From Capitulum mitella (lineage: Eukaryota; Arthropoda; Thecostraca; Pollicipedomorpha; Pollicipedidae), in contig CP099848.1 of NCBI GenBank assembly GCA_030062745.1, forward strand, positions 14,979,568-15,043,567: a stretch of DNA of 64,000 bases, in the 5' to 3' direction. A model generated the notes under the pieces. The model made no database searches. It was given only the letters and a program-made list of their open reading frames with translations, and was not told where the DNA came from. Positions 13,314 to 25,065 of the stretch are shown here, in pieces. Position 1 is the first letter of the stretch, and each line of letters opens with the position of its first letter. The position numbers were made by a program, and so were the translations under genes.

Positions 13314-13529
13314 TTAGAGTTTTCCTGCTAGGTGTGTGTCACTGAGATATCTGAATAGCAGATGGAATAGGTCTGGGTGCTGGTTACCCTGGAGGGTGCT
13401 CAGGGTGAGCGGAATTTCCTTTTGTTGACAGAAGGCCTTAATGGGTCGTCTTTGTGCTTCAAAATCCCCACATTCTAGCAGGGGATGGCTAACGTTATGT
13501 GGTGCGTTGCAGCTATTGCATTGTGGCAC
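13314..13529 (-). pseudogene. LINE C-terminal zinc-knuckle fragment
   Basis: The 71-codon frame begins MPQCNSCNAPHNVSHPLLEC, the CX2C...H...C motif that follows RNase H in I-type LINEs. It ends in a stop at 13314. Sequence to the left (12790-13313) may be the 3' untranslated tail, but I saw no poly(A) or simple-repeat tail. Confidence 0.8.
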
Positions 13530-13779
13530 TTGGTAAGAGCCGCCCTCTAAGATTAGTTGTGTGTATTTTGTGCAGCCTTTCTAAGTCTGGTGAGGACGAC
13601 TTCTTGTTGCCATCATTTTTGATTTGATGTGTCCCAGGCGCCGAGTGTGGGCTTGATTGCGTACAGGTGTCCGTGGTGGTTTTGTGTCCAGTTCCTCTGT
13701 TGTTTTTGACGGATGTGTTGCTGGAGGGCTGCCTTGTAGTCGTCCAGTGAGAATATTACGTCAAAACATGTGTCGAAGG

Positions 13780-14260
13780 CTAATGATTATTTCGCAATCT
13801 GGTCTGCTCGCTCGTTGCCTTTGGTGTTTGCGTGTCCCGGTATCCAAAGGAACGAAATGTTGTTTACGGTAGGGACACTTGCTGTTGCATGAAATCTATG
13901 ATGCAGTGTGATGGGTCGACCGTGTTGCTGATGGCTTGGAGTACTGATTTCGAGTTGGAACAGACAACCACATTAACCAGGTTGTGTCTTATTGCCATGC
14001 GAATGTTTATCAGGATGGGCATGGCTACTGCTGTGAAGGCTGATGTTTTGCCGGGGAAGCGGTTGCCGAGCTGGAAGCCTCGCGATGAGAGTTCGAATCC
14101 GACTTTGTCCTCGATTTTGGACCCGTCCGTGCATACGAATAACCTGTGGTTGTTGACAGTGATGTGCTCATTGAATCTGGCGAGGATTTCTGTTCGTGTT
14201 ACGTCTGTTTTTCGTTCTATTACTCTGTATTCGTCGTTCGTCGTCGTGTTCGTCTGTATT
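13780..14260 (-). pseudogene. LINE RNase H domain fragment
   Basis: Minus-strand translation shows LFVCTDGSKIEDKVGFG, then TAVAMPILINIRMA, VVVCSNSKSVLQAI and FLWIPGHANTKGNERADQI. These correspond to the ordered D-E-D-(H)-D blocks of a retroelement RNase H. A stop follows IAK near 13788. The acidic residue expected in the second block is not evident, in keeping with decay. Confidence 0.8.
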
Positions 14261-14896
14261 CTACCGTGGATGGTTGGTGAGTCCAGAATGGCCTGAGGGA
14301 CGGTCTGGATGCAGTGGGTGGTACAGAGCCGTGCTTATTTGGACGTGAAATGGTGGGGATTTGCGTGCTGCATGGCTCCTGTCCAGTCTGTCATGTTTGA
14401 AGCAAGACTGCGCCGGGTGGTTTTCCGTGGTCTGGACTGTTATGTAGTACCGACACAGTTGTTGTGTTCGTCTGGTCTGTAGTGTCGGTATGTCTGTGTC
14501 GGCCAGAAGGCTGACGATGGGTGTGCAGTGCAGTGCTCCAGGGGCTGCTCTGATGCTGTGGTTTTGTATGATTTCGAGCTTTTGTGCTAGAGGTGGAGAA
14601 ATGCTGTTGAAAATGGAACTGTTGTATTTCGGAATGGGTCTAATGATGGTCTTGTAGAGTCTGAGCAGCGTTTGTCTGTTTCCACCCCAGTCTGTTCCTG
14701 AAAGGCAGCGGAGGATGTTGACGCGCTTCGCGCATCGTTTCGTGGTGTTTTTGATGTGTTGTTGAAATGTCAGTTTCTCGTCTAAGTGGATACCGAGAAA
14801 TTTGAAGCTTTTGACCTGCTCGATGACCTCGCCATGGATGTGCAGGTTACATGGGCCTGGAGCGCGGACGTATGCGACTTTTTTATGCGACCCCAT
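14261..14896 (-). pseudogene. LINE RT thumb/connection fragment
   Basis: The 211-codon frame begins KKVAYVRAPGP and contains VKSFKFLGIHLDEKLTF, the palm/thumb motif of non-LTR RTs. TLLRLYKTIIRPIPKYNSSI and a long connection region follow, leading to RNase H. It overlaps the preceding RT frame by about 115 bp, which marks a frameshift between the two. Confidence 0.85.
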
Positions 14897-15369
14897 TTTT
14901 TACACCACTTTGCAATGTGGCCTAGTCCTGACTGTACGGTGTTCTCGGTTTTTAAGAAGCAGTGGTTAATGGCCCAAATGGCCACGTCGTTCGCAAACAG
15001 CGAATAATGTAGAGCTTTGCAGTGGAGGCCGTCAAACATGTCGTTGATCATGATCAGACAGAGTGTTGGTGAAATGACACTTCCTTGTGGTAGGCCCTGG
15101 TCCTGTGCTCCATTGCCGGAGGTGGTGTTGCCGCATCTGACCTTTTCTGTTCTGTCCCGAAGGAAGTTCCGTAGAAAGTGTGCTAGGTGTCCGCTTAAAC
15201 CTAGCTTGTAGAGTTTGTGTTCAAGTGCGTACTTGTGTACTCGGTCGAATGCGGCCGTGATATCTAAGTATGCAGCCACTGTGGTGCGTTTATAGTTGAG
15301 TCCGTGTTTGATTTCGTGTACGATGCGAATGAGATTGTCTACGGTAACTTGTGTTTCCTGAAGCCGCAC
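14782..15369 (-). pseudogene. LINE reverse transcriptase core fragment
   Basis: This is the longest intact piece of the LINE, 195 codons. It covers fingers/palm motifs A (D at residue 36), B (QGLPQGSVIS at 91-100) and C (FANDV at 125-129). FAND in place of FADD removes one catalytic aspartate. The frame runs on into unrelated residues after about residue 155, where the thumb region continues in the neighbouring frame (14261-14896). Confidence 0.85.
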
Positions 15370-16380
15370 TGGTGCTCGTCGAGCAGGTTTTTCCTTTCCA
15401 AAAAGTGTCGTAGGCGTGTGTTTACCATGCGCTCGACGAGTTTGCTGGCACAGCTGGTGAGTGATGTTGGTCTGTAGCCTTTTGGTTGAGTGTGGTCTTT
15501 CTGGGTTTTGCCAAAGGGATGATTATACTTTGCCGTCAGTTTGGTAGAAAAGAGTCGTTTAAGAAGAGATGGTTAATGGCCGTTAAGAGGCACGTTAAAA
15601 AACTTTACTCAAGTGTCTGAAAAACTGATAATGGATGTCGTCCGACCCAACCGACGTGTTACCGCATTTGCTGATGGCAAAGCCTAATTCGTGCATCGTG
15701 AATGGTGTGTTGTATGGTTTAGTGTTTGTTGACTGAAAGTCCGTGCTGGTTGCAAGTGTCTGAAGTGACGTTGTCAGTGTTGTGTTGTAAGTGCAGTTTG
15801 CTGACACATTGGCGTTATGTGTTTTGAAGTGTTCCACGACGTCGCCAGGTTCTGTGATGTGCTGGTTGTTTATTGCCAGATATGGCAAGGACCTGGCGGT
15901 GGGTGTTTTCGGTGAAAGCGTTTCATGAGTGTCCAGATGGTGCCTGTGGATGTAAATCGATTGAATGTGGATGCATGTTCTTGCCAGGATGCTCTCCTCG
16001 CTTTACGTATGGTAGGGCGGCAGAGTGTTTTTGCTCAGTAGTACTCCAGGAGATGCGCTTCTCACATTACCCTTTTGTACCGCTTTAGAGCTCGGCGTCG
16101 TTTTGCGGTCGCCTGCTGACATTCCGGGACCTAACAAGGCGCTGATGCCTTTTTCTGGGTTGTTTAGATTTTGGAACGGTGGCCTGTGCTGTTGAGCTGA
16201 TGACTCCTAAGACCACACCTATAGTGTGGTCTGTTGAGTTCAGTAATGCGATGTCCACCATAGCCTCGTATTTTGGCCAGTCCGCGCTTTTTCAAATTCC
16301 AGGTAGGTGAGTGCAGTGAATTGTGAACCCAATGAACCTTTAACAGCCACAGGGGCGACGTCATTCCAACGGGCACCTAA

Positions 16381-17060
16381 ATGCAGGAGCCCCCCCCCCC
16401 CCTAGAACACCCTGTACATACCTGGAGTCTCTGGACCTGACCGGGGCTGGGTGTGCCCAGGGTCCTTTGAAAGCCAGTGGCTCCAATGAGCCCCTAATTA
16501 AGAAGTGTGGAATTCATGAGTTACAGGAGCCCCTGAATTTCATTTTAATTAATTACTTGGGACCCTAGGCCTGGGCGAGGGCTCTGACCACCTTCAAATG
16601 CCCTAAATACACCCGGAGCTCCTGGTCAAGTCCAGAGACCCTCCGGACATGTATAGGGTATTTTTGAGAAGGCCAGGGGTCTTTGGTGTATCCGGGGGAC
16701 ATTTCAAAGCCAGGGGCCCCACTGGACTTATAATATCAGCCACAGGGGCCGCTGGCTTCCAATGAGCCCGCAGATACACTGGGCACTTGCAGTGGAGTAT
16801 TGACAATGTCGTGCAGAAGAGGATCACATCGAGTCAAGGGGCCCTTCCAGCCATGGGGACTCGTGACTCAGGTGGCCCTGTTGTTGGGTTAAGGGACCTT
16901 TTTTAGACTCCAGGTCTTGTTATGATGTCTTTTTTTCATGATTTTGTCCAAGAAGAAACCAGATTGGGTCAATGGGGCCCGTCTGGCCAAGGGGCCCCTC
17001 TTCGTGGCTTAAGGAACCTTATTTTTGGATTTCGGGGTCTTTTTCTGGGCTCGAGGTCCT
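16381..17060. repeat. degenerate GGGGCCC-type repeat block
   Basis: The sequence is rich in AGGGGCCC/GGGCCCC words with the phrases GGAGTCTCTGGACCTGACC and GGGACCTT, arranged in diverged ~25-35 bp units. It starts at a poly-C run immediately beyond the LINE end. The phrase TCTCTGGACCTGACC also occurs at about 12525, and an inverted form lies near 16615-16650. It belongs to the same broad style as the arrays at 32.2-38.0 kb and 47.2-47.9 kb. No terminal repeats were found here. Confidence 0.55.
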
Positions 17061-17099
17061 ATTTTGGTGCTTCGGAGGCCAGTATTTGACGTCACATTA

Positions 17100-17185
17100 T
17101 CCCAAATATTTTCACTATTAAGCCTTCTTATGATTATTAAGCCTTATTATTAAGCCTTATTATCATTAAGCTTATTAAGCCTTCT
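17100..17185. repeat. TTATTAAGCC short tandem repeat
   Basis: Four or five irregular copies of ATTAAGCCTTATT occur in tandem. GC-rich non-coding DNA with no recognised gene follows to about 17880. Confidence 0.7.
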
Positions 17186-17881
17186 TATGCATGCTATTAC
17201 TTTTGCTGGTGACGGGAACCCATTGCCGCCAGAGCGGGGCCCACGCCGCCGTCACTGGTAGCAGGACGCCTCTCCGGACAGGACCGGCGTAGGCAGGCCG
17301 GCGCGCCGCCGGGCCGGATCAGGTCCTTCCCTGGGGGGTCGCGAGCGTTGCGTGTCGATCTTCAGAGTCTGCTGCGCCGGCAGGTGGTCCGCGGCCCTCG
17401 TGACGAGTCCGTGGTAGTCCTACTGAGTGGAGGTCTGCTCAGGTGGGTCGGTTTGTCGATGATGCGTTGTGTTAGTTACACGCCGGTGGTCTGCTCAAGC
17501 ATGTGTCGGTTGACAGGATGGCGCTCGATGCTCTCATCGGTGCCACCAGGGACACGACTCTGCGAACTGTTTCCGCTACCTGAGGGCACCACCCTGTGAA
17601 CTGTTTCCGCGAGCTTATCGTGAGCACTTGAGACAGACGCGCCCCTTGGGGCTGGCTGTTGACTAGATTTGCGGGCAGCAGTGGAAACTGAGTTGATTAC
17701 TGTGCGACTGAAGCCTATCTGCTGCCTGGATTGAGCGGAACTTCTGAGACTGCCGCTTTACCATGGGGAATGATGGTGGCCAGTGCGCACACGATGTATG
17801 CAATGCTCGATACATTTCCTGTGAAGCCATTAGCAAATTAAGACGGCCCCCAAGTGGATGCCTCCGCGTGCGGACTGCGTT
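17185..17881. other. GC-rich intergenic DNA
   Basis: The block at 17200-17420 is CpG-rich. There is a partial duplication of CACCA-GGACACGACTCTGCG and CACCACCCTGTGAACTG with TGTTTCCGC (17540-17610). No gene or element ends were recognised. Confidence 0.4.
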
Positions 17882-19057
17882 GAACCCTATTCCCGTTTCG
17901 GGGAGGGGGACCTTGAGAAGCGCTGCTCTCCAGTTTTTTGCCCGCCATTTCCAGGGATTTTGAGGTTACCTCATGAAACTCGGTGAACATGAAACCCTTT
18001 TCCTAGCGAGGCCTCGTTTGTTGGGAGGCATCTAAGACCATTTTTGCACTGGTACAGATAAAATAAGAACAACTGTCAAAAATACTATTATTAAGACGGA
18101 GTTATTAAAACAGAACTTAAAACTTTGCATCAGTGTATAGGTAAGGAGATGGAAAAACATACAAAAATGCTTTGTTGGTCTGAGATCACTTAAATGGGTC
18201 AGATCAAGGTTAAAATTCAAAATTTGGTTTTATGTTACTTTTCTGAAGCTACTTTTCAAAACGCAAACACTGGGATATATATGACTCAGAGCAGTGCTCT
18301 CTAATTGTACATTAAGTTTAGGATCGATATCAAGTCGGATCACGGAGCTATGGCATAAAATGTAGGGGCTCGTACTCAGTATCTCGACAGCCATAAAAAG
18401 TACTTTTAGAAGCATGGTCAGTTAAAGCGACTGGAGTCGTTTTCGAACGCTGTGAAATGAACTCAAGACCATTCCGTGTGGCTCTGAGGTTATTTCAGGT
18501 CATTTAAGGCCAAAGCTCGTGAGCTGACCTGATGAACATGCACCATGACGGACCTCGTTTTTTCATGTCCGTGGTGCCGTCTGTATCAATCTTATACAGA
18601 CAGTGTAATGCGATTTATTCTTCTTAAGAATAACTTGATTAACAGAAGCTAAAAATGCTTTTAACTTAAATGTCATTTTAGCTTTAAAAATGTCCCTTTT
18701 TCGAAGCTCTGTATACGCATACGCATTTTCCCTAAATTCATAACGTACGGGTTAATGGTAAAAGTCTCATCAGTTAGCTCTCGATTCATGCCAGCTGCAT
18801 CAAAATCGGCCGTTAAACATCCGAGTTATAGCAAATAGAAAACTACCTCCCTTTCTGACTTCTTTGTCCCCATGTATCCACCCGTTTCATGATTATCAGG
18901 GCTTCCTTTTATAAAAAATCTACTTCACGTCATGACGAATCGATTGTCTTTTGTTGCGATGAAATCGGACGGGTAGTTCTCGTAATGTCAAGGGCAGGGG
19001 CGAATAAGCCCCACGCCATACGGGAGTGTGCCCTAGCGTTATGGGTACAAGAATAGG
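17882..19057 (+). mobile_element. diverged TTAA-type non-autonomous DNA element, copy 1
   Basis: It starts GAACCCTATTCCCG, close to the ends of the two better copies at 36665 and 53751. The same landmarks follow in the same order: GAAACTCGGTGA near 17980, ATATCAAGTCGGATCACGGA near 18330, CATCAAAATCGGCCG near 18797 and GATGAAATCGGACGGGTAG near 18960. A GC hairpin and an AATAGGTTTA end come near 19057. It is much more diverged than the other copies, so it is an older insertion or a sister family. No coding capacity is seen. Confidence 0.7.
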
Positions 19058-20480
19058 TTTAGGCTACAAGGTAATGTTATGCCTCTGTTCAATGTACCGT
19101 CCGTGTTCCGGCGTACATATAGTCGGCCTGCGTTGCGTGACGAGGAGGACTGGTCATGTTGTTCGGTGCCAAGGTGCACAGATATCAACTGATTTATCAG
19201 CGGGCAAAAATGGTAGACGAGGTATGTAATCGTTCGGTGGCAGTCACTTTCCTGTGGTTCCTGAGGATTGTAAAGCACCTCCGCCTGGGGACACCGTATC
19301 TTGTGTGAATAACTGGGCCTTCGGGCCGAAGCCTTTTCGTAATCATGCCACTGTTGGCAAATAATGGGTCGTCTCAGGGGTGCAAGGTATAATCGCTGTA
19401 TTACGAAAAAGGTTTGAACAATATATTAGAACAATTCCTGGAATTCTGCTGAAACGTGTGCCGTAAAGGTGAGAAGAAAGAGCATATTCCCGTCCCATGC
19501 CATAAAGCGTCACTGGCATTCTTCTCTTTTGTTCCCTGTGCTCCACAAAGCTGTCCACAGCCTCAACAGGTCGAGATGATCCATTTGATTGACACGTCCT
19601 TGAACATTATTAACAAATTAATATTAATTAGTCACTCTTCTGCCCGGATTTGCAAGATCGGGTGTGCAGTCGGAGTCTATACAGTGAGCTGTGCTTATAA
19701 CGGGGTCCGATCGCTGACATCACCTAGCCAACCATTCGAAAGGATTTTTTTTTAAATGCGTGACTTAGCAGTAAGCCTGGAGATGTTAGACGTGCTGAAT
19801 ATGTTCACATTGACATCAAAGTGCAAGTTCATCGGTTTGGCAAAAGCAATTGGATGTAAGCCTAACCGCTTTCTGTGATGAAAATGGAAGAGGTTTCTGA
19901 ATAGGCTTTTCATGCCCCACGGACTTATTTTTACGGGCAGGTCTTGTTTCCAATGGCTAGTTGTCGTGGTGTTGATCAAGTGTTGACACTCCATACCGGG
20001 AACACGGCGGAGTGCATTTCGTCCTAGCGCTGCCGCGCTACGAATTTGAAAACTTCAGACGTGAAGAGACGGAGATGCATTTTATCGTCCAGCATTTTAG
20101 AAACAAATTCGATTCACCGGCGGAACGTGAGACGAATAAGTCAAATGGCCAAATAAGTGGCATATGTCTCTTCAGCTTCCGGTCGCCCTTCCGCTTTCAG
20201 TATTCAGTGTCAGACAGTAAAAACCATGCTCTGCTGCGGTAGTTTTCCCTGTCTTGTTACGGCGGCTATGGCATTCATGTGCATTACACTGCGGTTCCTT
20301 TTTCACACGAAGAATTGCGTGAGGCTTGTCTCCTGAATTCACGAGGAAAACACCCCAATCACGGCAAAACGGGCTTGCGTTGTCGAGCGAAAGCACGATA
20401 CCCAAACGATGCGTTGTCCTTTGTGTGAGGGCACCTTCCACCACGGCGAGGGACTTGTGAGATCGTCTAAGGCCTGTGAG
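19058..20480. other. intergenic, no recognised feature
   Basis: Only short open frames, with no motif, array or element ends recognised. Confidence 0.4.
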
Positions 20481-20780
20481 CTGTCTTACCCGGTAAAAAG
20501 CGTGACGCCGTCCATTCCGCGGGAGCACTGCCGGCGAACGGCTGAGCCGCAGGCGACCGCTGCCGCGGACAGCAGCCCTGAAGCCGCCGACAGGTGCGGT
20601 TTTCTCCGGCCGCAGCTAGGCGGAACGACATGAAAGGCGTGGGCACCGTCTTCAGGTCCGCGGCGGCGTCCGGAGGCGGCGTGCCGTCCGCCGCCGCGCC
20701 CTTCAAAGGCCCGGCCGCACCTGGGAGCCACCGTCACTACCACCCTGATCACAAGAATTCACGGGCAGAGGCTCGATGGC
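20480..20780. other. CpG-dense GC-rich island
   Basis: About 300 bp CpG-rich block. Antisense open frames of Ala/Arg/Gly-rich sequence reflect composition. No gene recognised. Confidence 0.4.
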
Positions 20781-21179
20781 GCCCGAGGCGGTCCAACGGA
20801 CGACACTTGAATGGCGTGAGAGGCTTGGATCTTGCTTACTTTTACTGTTATTGTTACTACGCCTCCAGCAACTGAACAGAAAATTGAGGGGTGGGGCATT
20901 TAACATTTTTTATGGAGGTAATTTAAGTTATTGTTAACTGTTCCTGCTGACTTTTACCAATGACGGATTGGGCTAACAGATAAGAAGATTCAATAATAAT
21001 GCACTCTTAGTAATTCACTGAGGATACGAAGGCATTGTATCTTTCTTCACCGTGTGATGTATTGTGCTAGCTATACACGCAATGATTGGTTTTAGTTTTA
21101 GTTCACAATTTGGAACTCCGAAACGCGGAATCTCTTTAAATATCAACGCGAAACTAAGCACATTTTTCCCAAGGTATAT

Positions 21180-21186
21180 ATGTATG

Positions 21187-21238
<52 letters not shown>
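21180..21238. repeat. (TA)n microsatellite
   Basis: A TATG-containing head is followed by about 50 bp of TA dinucleotide repeat. Open frames through it (poly Ile-Tyr) are artefacts. Confidence 0.97.
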
Positions 21239-21239
<1 letters not shown>

Positions 21240-21552
21240 CTTGCTTTTTAGGTTGGCGGTCACAGAATGAACCAAATAAAAAAGCACTTCTTTGAAAGTT
21301 GTCACACGTAGTCGTACTGCCGCTTGATTTCGTAAGCCCGCATTTGGTCTCACGATGTGATTTCTCGAACGTCGTCGTCACAATGTATCCATTTCTCGGT
21401 GACCGCTCACGTGTCAGGCATACTTCCTGTCGGCACCAGTGCACTAATGTTTCAGTCACTGATCCTTGCGACCTCAGCTGGTCTTCAAGAGATTGGGAGC
21501 AACTAGTCGAGTGACGTCATTCGCGAAGCACCGCTCTCGACTCCGGCACTGG

Positions 21553-21783
21553 CCACCGCTCACGCTGAAGGAGCGGGCACCAGCTGGACTGCGTTCACGC
21601 TGGTGAAAGAGCGGACACCAGCTGGACTGCGCTCACGCTAGTGAAAGAGCGGACACCAGCTGGACTGCGCTCACGCTGGTGAAGGAGCGGGCACCAGCTG
21701 GACTGCGCTCACGCTGGTGAAGGAGCGGGCACCAGCTGGACTGCGCTCACGCTGGTGAATGAGCGGGCACCAGCTGGACGGGT
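21553..21783. repeat. 38 bp minisatellite, about 6 copies
   Basis: The unit contains GAGCGGGCACCAGCTGGACT followed by GCGCTCACGCTGGTGAAG, with very few differences between copies, so it is young. CCAGCTGG is palindromic and recurs every 38 bp. Confidence 0.93.
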
Positions 21784-22540
21784 CGGAATAAATAGCGTGT
21801 AATCCCTCAAAGTTTTCTAATTTATCAGGGCGGCCCGGGACTGAAACGAACGCCGCTCGGATGAAGGCGTTGCCGCCGTTGTACAAAGTCGCCTGGTGAC
21901 CGATCTGTTGTCTCCTCCTCGCGAAGTGGCTGCTAATGTCAGGCCATTGCGACGTAGCTGGTGTTATGAGCTGGGCGAAATTAAGATTCATTGCATTTGA
22001 AATAAGAGCCAAAATACCCTGGGGAGGGGAGGGGGATGGCGAGTTGCGGAAGTTCGAGACAATACTGACGCTGATTGAGTTTGGAGGTGCGCTGTACGTT
22101 TTATGATGTCTGCTTCATCAACATGGCAAAATGTCTTTTGTCATTGGTGAAACTGCCAACAGATATCCAAAACATGCGCGATTAAACAAAAACAAAAAAT
22201 AAAACGGTGAAAGGAATGTAAAAATCCCCCAAAAACCTCCAGTTTCATTTATATTGAAGCCTGACACATGCCGTATAGAAATGGATATCGATCTTAGGTA
22301 ACTAGTAGTCACTTTTCTGAGCAGCATTTATTCAGTTCCACGCGTTTGTTTATCATAACTCTATCACAACATCTTTCAACGCAAGTTGACGAGGCTCCTT
22401 TCGCTCCTCGTTTTGGTCGTCATACTCCCATTAGCAAGAAACCACTTTTCAGAAAGTGCTTTCCTTGAAACACGCTGATGGGATCCCATTTTCAAAGAGT
22501 ATTTTTCCAGTAGTGCCTGGCAGCTTCACTGAAAGACTAG
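21784..22540. other. intergenic, no recognised feature
   Basis: Mixed AT-leaning sequence with short open frames only. Confidence 0.4.
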
Positions 22541-23640
22541 ATTTTCAATTTATCCCGGGGGCGGGCGTGTGGCGAGCTCGAGGCAGACACTGCTCTCGTT
22601 CTGAGCGCTATGGACACCACAGACGGCAGGCTAAACGGAGATCTGTTGACTGCAGACGGCAGACTGAGCGGCGGTCTGCTGACTGTGGACGCCACAGACG
22701 GCAGCTGATGGAGGCGGCGGCGGCGGTCGGCCGGCTCGCTTCCGCTGTCGAGCGGCGCCGCCGACACCTGGGCCAGCGGCGTCCGATGGAAAAACGTTCA
22801 GATCAAACAAAACAGCCACGTCGCGGGGAGAGACGAGAAAAACACTGGGCTGACGACAGCGCATCACGCAAACTTTTCCCGGGCTCGGGAGCTCGAGTGC
22901 TTTCGATACGAGGGCCCAACGAAACTACTTACCCCTCGCGCAAGGTAAGCAATGGTAACCATCGTTAAGCAATGCCGCAACGCATTGTTTTGTGAGTCTC
23001 CTCCTGCCACCGGCAGCAAAGTTCCGGAACAAAGCGGCCATCGATTGCGGCGGCGTGCAGCTCTATGGGCGGCGCGGCCCGTTTGCAGGCGTGTTTTCGG
23101 GCTGGGCCGAGCCGGAGGCGTGCCCGTCTCCCCGGAGAACGCCGCGCTGCTCGCAGCGCCGCCTGGCTCCATTACGGCTCGCCGACCCGGCTGAGTCGGC
23201 CACCCGGCGGAGAGCGCCGGCCGGCCGATAATGATGTGCAGCCCGATGACGTGGGAACAGACGGGCGCCGCCGGCCGGCGGCCTGACCCGACGAACGGCA
23301 AATGGCGCCGCCGTCGGCGGGGGAGGGGGCGATGGCGTATCCGCGGCCGGCCCCCTCCCGCCCTCCTCCCCCGGCCGCCATTAGACGAGTGTGCTCGGCA
23401 CGCGGCTGGCGGAGGCCGTTGGCTCCATTCAGCGACAGCAGCGGGCGGCCGCCGGCCCGATGCTTTTCAGCCCGGTCGGCCGCCCGCCGCCGGCCGCCAG
23501 GCTGGCCGTGAATGGTGGTGACAGCGCGCGGGGCGGTCCTTCTGCAGCGTCTCCGGCAGAGTCCGGCGGTCCGTCCACAGCGTTCCCGGTGGAGCCCGCC
23601 GGTCCGCGTCGCAAGAGCTCCTGCTTATAGTCGCTCCCTG
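22540..23640. promoter_or_regulatory. large CpG island, possible orphan promoter
   Basis: About 1.1 kb of very GC-rich, CpG-dense sequence, the longest such island in the window. Near 22620-22700 the phrase GACGGCAG/GCAGACGG recurs. Open frames on both strands are composition-driven (Arg, Pro, Gly, Ala). A promoter island is the natural guess, but no adjacent conserved exon or clear start element was recognised. Confidence 0.4.
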
Positions 23641-24050
23641 CTCCAAAGCAGTGTTTGCTGTTTTGCGGCGAGACGACGGTTGCGTTTTTTTTCGTTGTAG
23701 CCCTTCCTGGTGTCTGTTTGGTTTATATTCAACAGTATTTGTTTTACAGTGCCAAACTGTATGTTTCGCAGTCACCAACATCTACTGTCTGCCATCCACT
23801 GCTACTAGGTCTTGGATTTATATCTGAGTATCAGACCTGAGCCAGCGGTGTGTGCTAAATATTTGGTGATAATGCGCCAATTCACATCGTCCGATTTCTG
23901 ACATCCTGCTGGGTGTCGGCCCGTGCCCGGCGCGCTCTACCTCATTTCCGGGGCCGGGCAGCAGACGGCCGTCGTCGGTGGGCCCGTGTCCCGTGTTTGC
24001 TGCTGGATGGCGGCCCTGGCTCGACGAGGTCACGTTGACAGGTCTCTAAT
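23640..24050. other. intergenic, no recognised feature
   Basis: Mixed-composition sequence between two GC-rich islands. Nothing recognised. Confidence 0.35.
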
Positions 24051-25065
24051 GACGTTGTCAGGCCGGCTCTGCCCCCGCTCCCCCCCCCTTGCCCCAGCCC
24101 CGGGCTGCACTGCGGGCCCACGTGCAGCGCCGGTATGGATCGGGGACCTCGGCGCGATGGATCTGCCGGATCGGACCGCCAGATGCAAAACGACCCACGT
24201 TGGCTGAAATAAAAATAGCTGCGGGAAATGGAAACTGGGGTGGACTTACAGTGAGCGTGGCTTCCTTAGGACTAGCTAATGGAACTTTGTACCTACCCAC
24301 CTCACGAACAGCACAGTTTTGAGCAAAAGACGACTGAGTAGGCACGAAATGAGCGGTAGTGGGCAAGATGACAGCCTTCTAATGAAAACGTCCAACATGA
24401 TGTGTTAAATTTATGGAATGGGTGCACCACGATCTCATTGGCATTCCTCTAGAAACTCGTAGCTTTGCAGATGCGACATCGAGATTCGAGGCTCTTGTGT
24501 GGATTCACTCAGAAATCCCACGATTCCGTCGCACCAGACCACCAATGACTCACCCTGGAGCCTCAGGATCCGGGACCTCCGCTTCTCATGCATTCCGCGC
24601 CGATCCCCCGTCCAGCCCCGTCCCCCTGGCCAGTCAGACGCTGCGGCGGTCGAGCGAGACCTGTCCACCGCAGGCAGGTCGGCCGTCAGCGCGGCCGTCA
24701 GGCAACAGCCGGCGCGTTTTTTCCGCGATCTCCAGGTCGGCTCGAGTACCGCCGGAGGGCATCCCGGCGGGCCCGAGTGGCCGGTCATCTCTCCGAGAGC
24801 GCCGGCCGGACGGTGGCCGCGCGCCGCGGCGCCCGATCGATGCCGCCGCGGCCGTGAGGGATCAGGCCACGCTCCGGCCGGCACCGCTCGCCGCGGCGGA
24901 GGCTGGATTTTTCGCGGCGCGGCCGTGGCCGTGCTGGCGCAGATGGCGCTCAGTCGTCCAGGGATCAGGCCCGAACCAGGCAGCGGCTCTGAACGGACTG
25001 GACGGGGACACGGGCGGTCTAGCAGAGGTGCGGCGCCCGCTAAGACGGCGTCAAAGAAACGATCA
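24050..25065. other. GC-rich CpG-dense block
   Basis: Two GC-rich stretches (24060-24200 and 24560-25060). A 220-codon open frame (24413-25075, plus) is overlapped by other long frames on both strands and is low complexity after its first 40 residues. I do not support it as a gene. I cannot exclude a lineage-specific exon. Confidence 0.35.

Larger units (their letters stand above)
13314..16340 (-). mobile_element. I-group LINE (non-LTR retrotransposon), 5'-truncated and decayed
   Basis: Read on the minus strand, right to left, the parts of one LINE ORF2 follow in order. First is a WNLKK endonuclease-to-RT linker near 16300. RT segments follow with SVGSDDIHYQF (about 15650) and YRPTSLTSC (about 15480). 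Then come motif A AAYLDITAAFDRV (about 15264), motif B QGLPQGSVISP (about 15080), the active-site box FANDV (about 14997) and FKFLGIHLDEKL. An RNase H domain follows, with TDGSK (about 14125) and FLWIPGHANTKGNERAD (about 13840), and last a CX2C-H-C zinc knuckle (13460-13529). RNase H plus RT places it in the I/R1/LOA-like assemblage, not RTE or CR1. The apurinic endonuclease is absent, so the copy is truncated at about 16340. Several frameshifts and stops, plus Asp-to-Asn at the first position of the FADD box, make it inactive. Its 3' limit is unclear and may run left to about 12790. Confidence 0.9.

Noticed and set aside
21154-21459. 101-codon frame with an Ile-Tyr repeat
   Set aside because: Translation of the (TA)n microsatellite.
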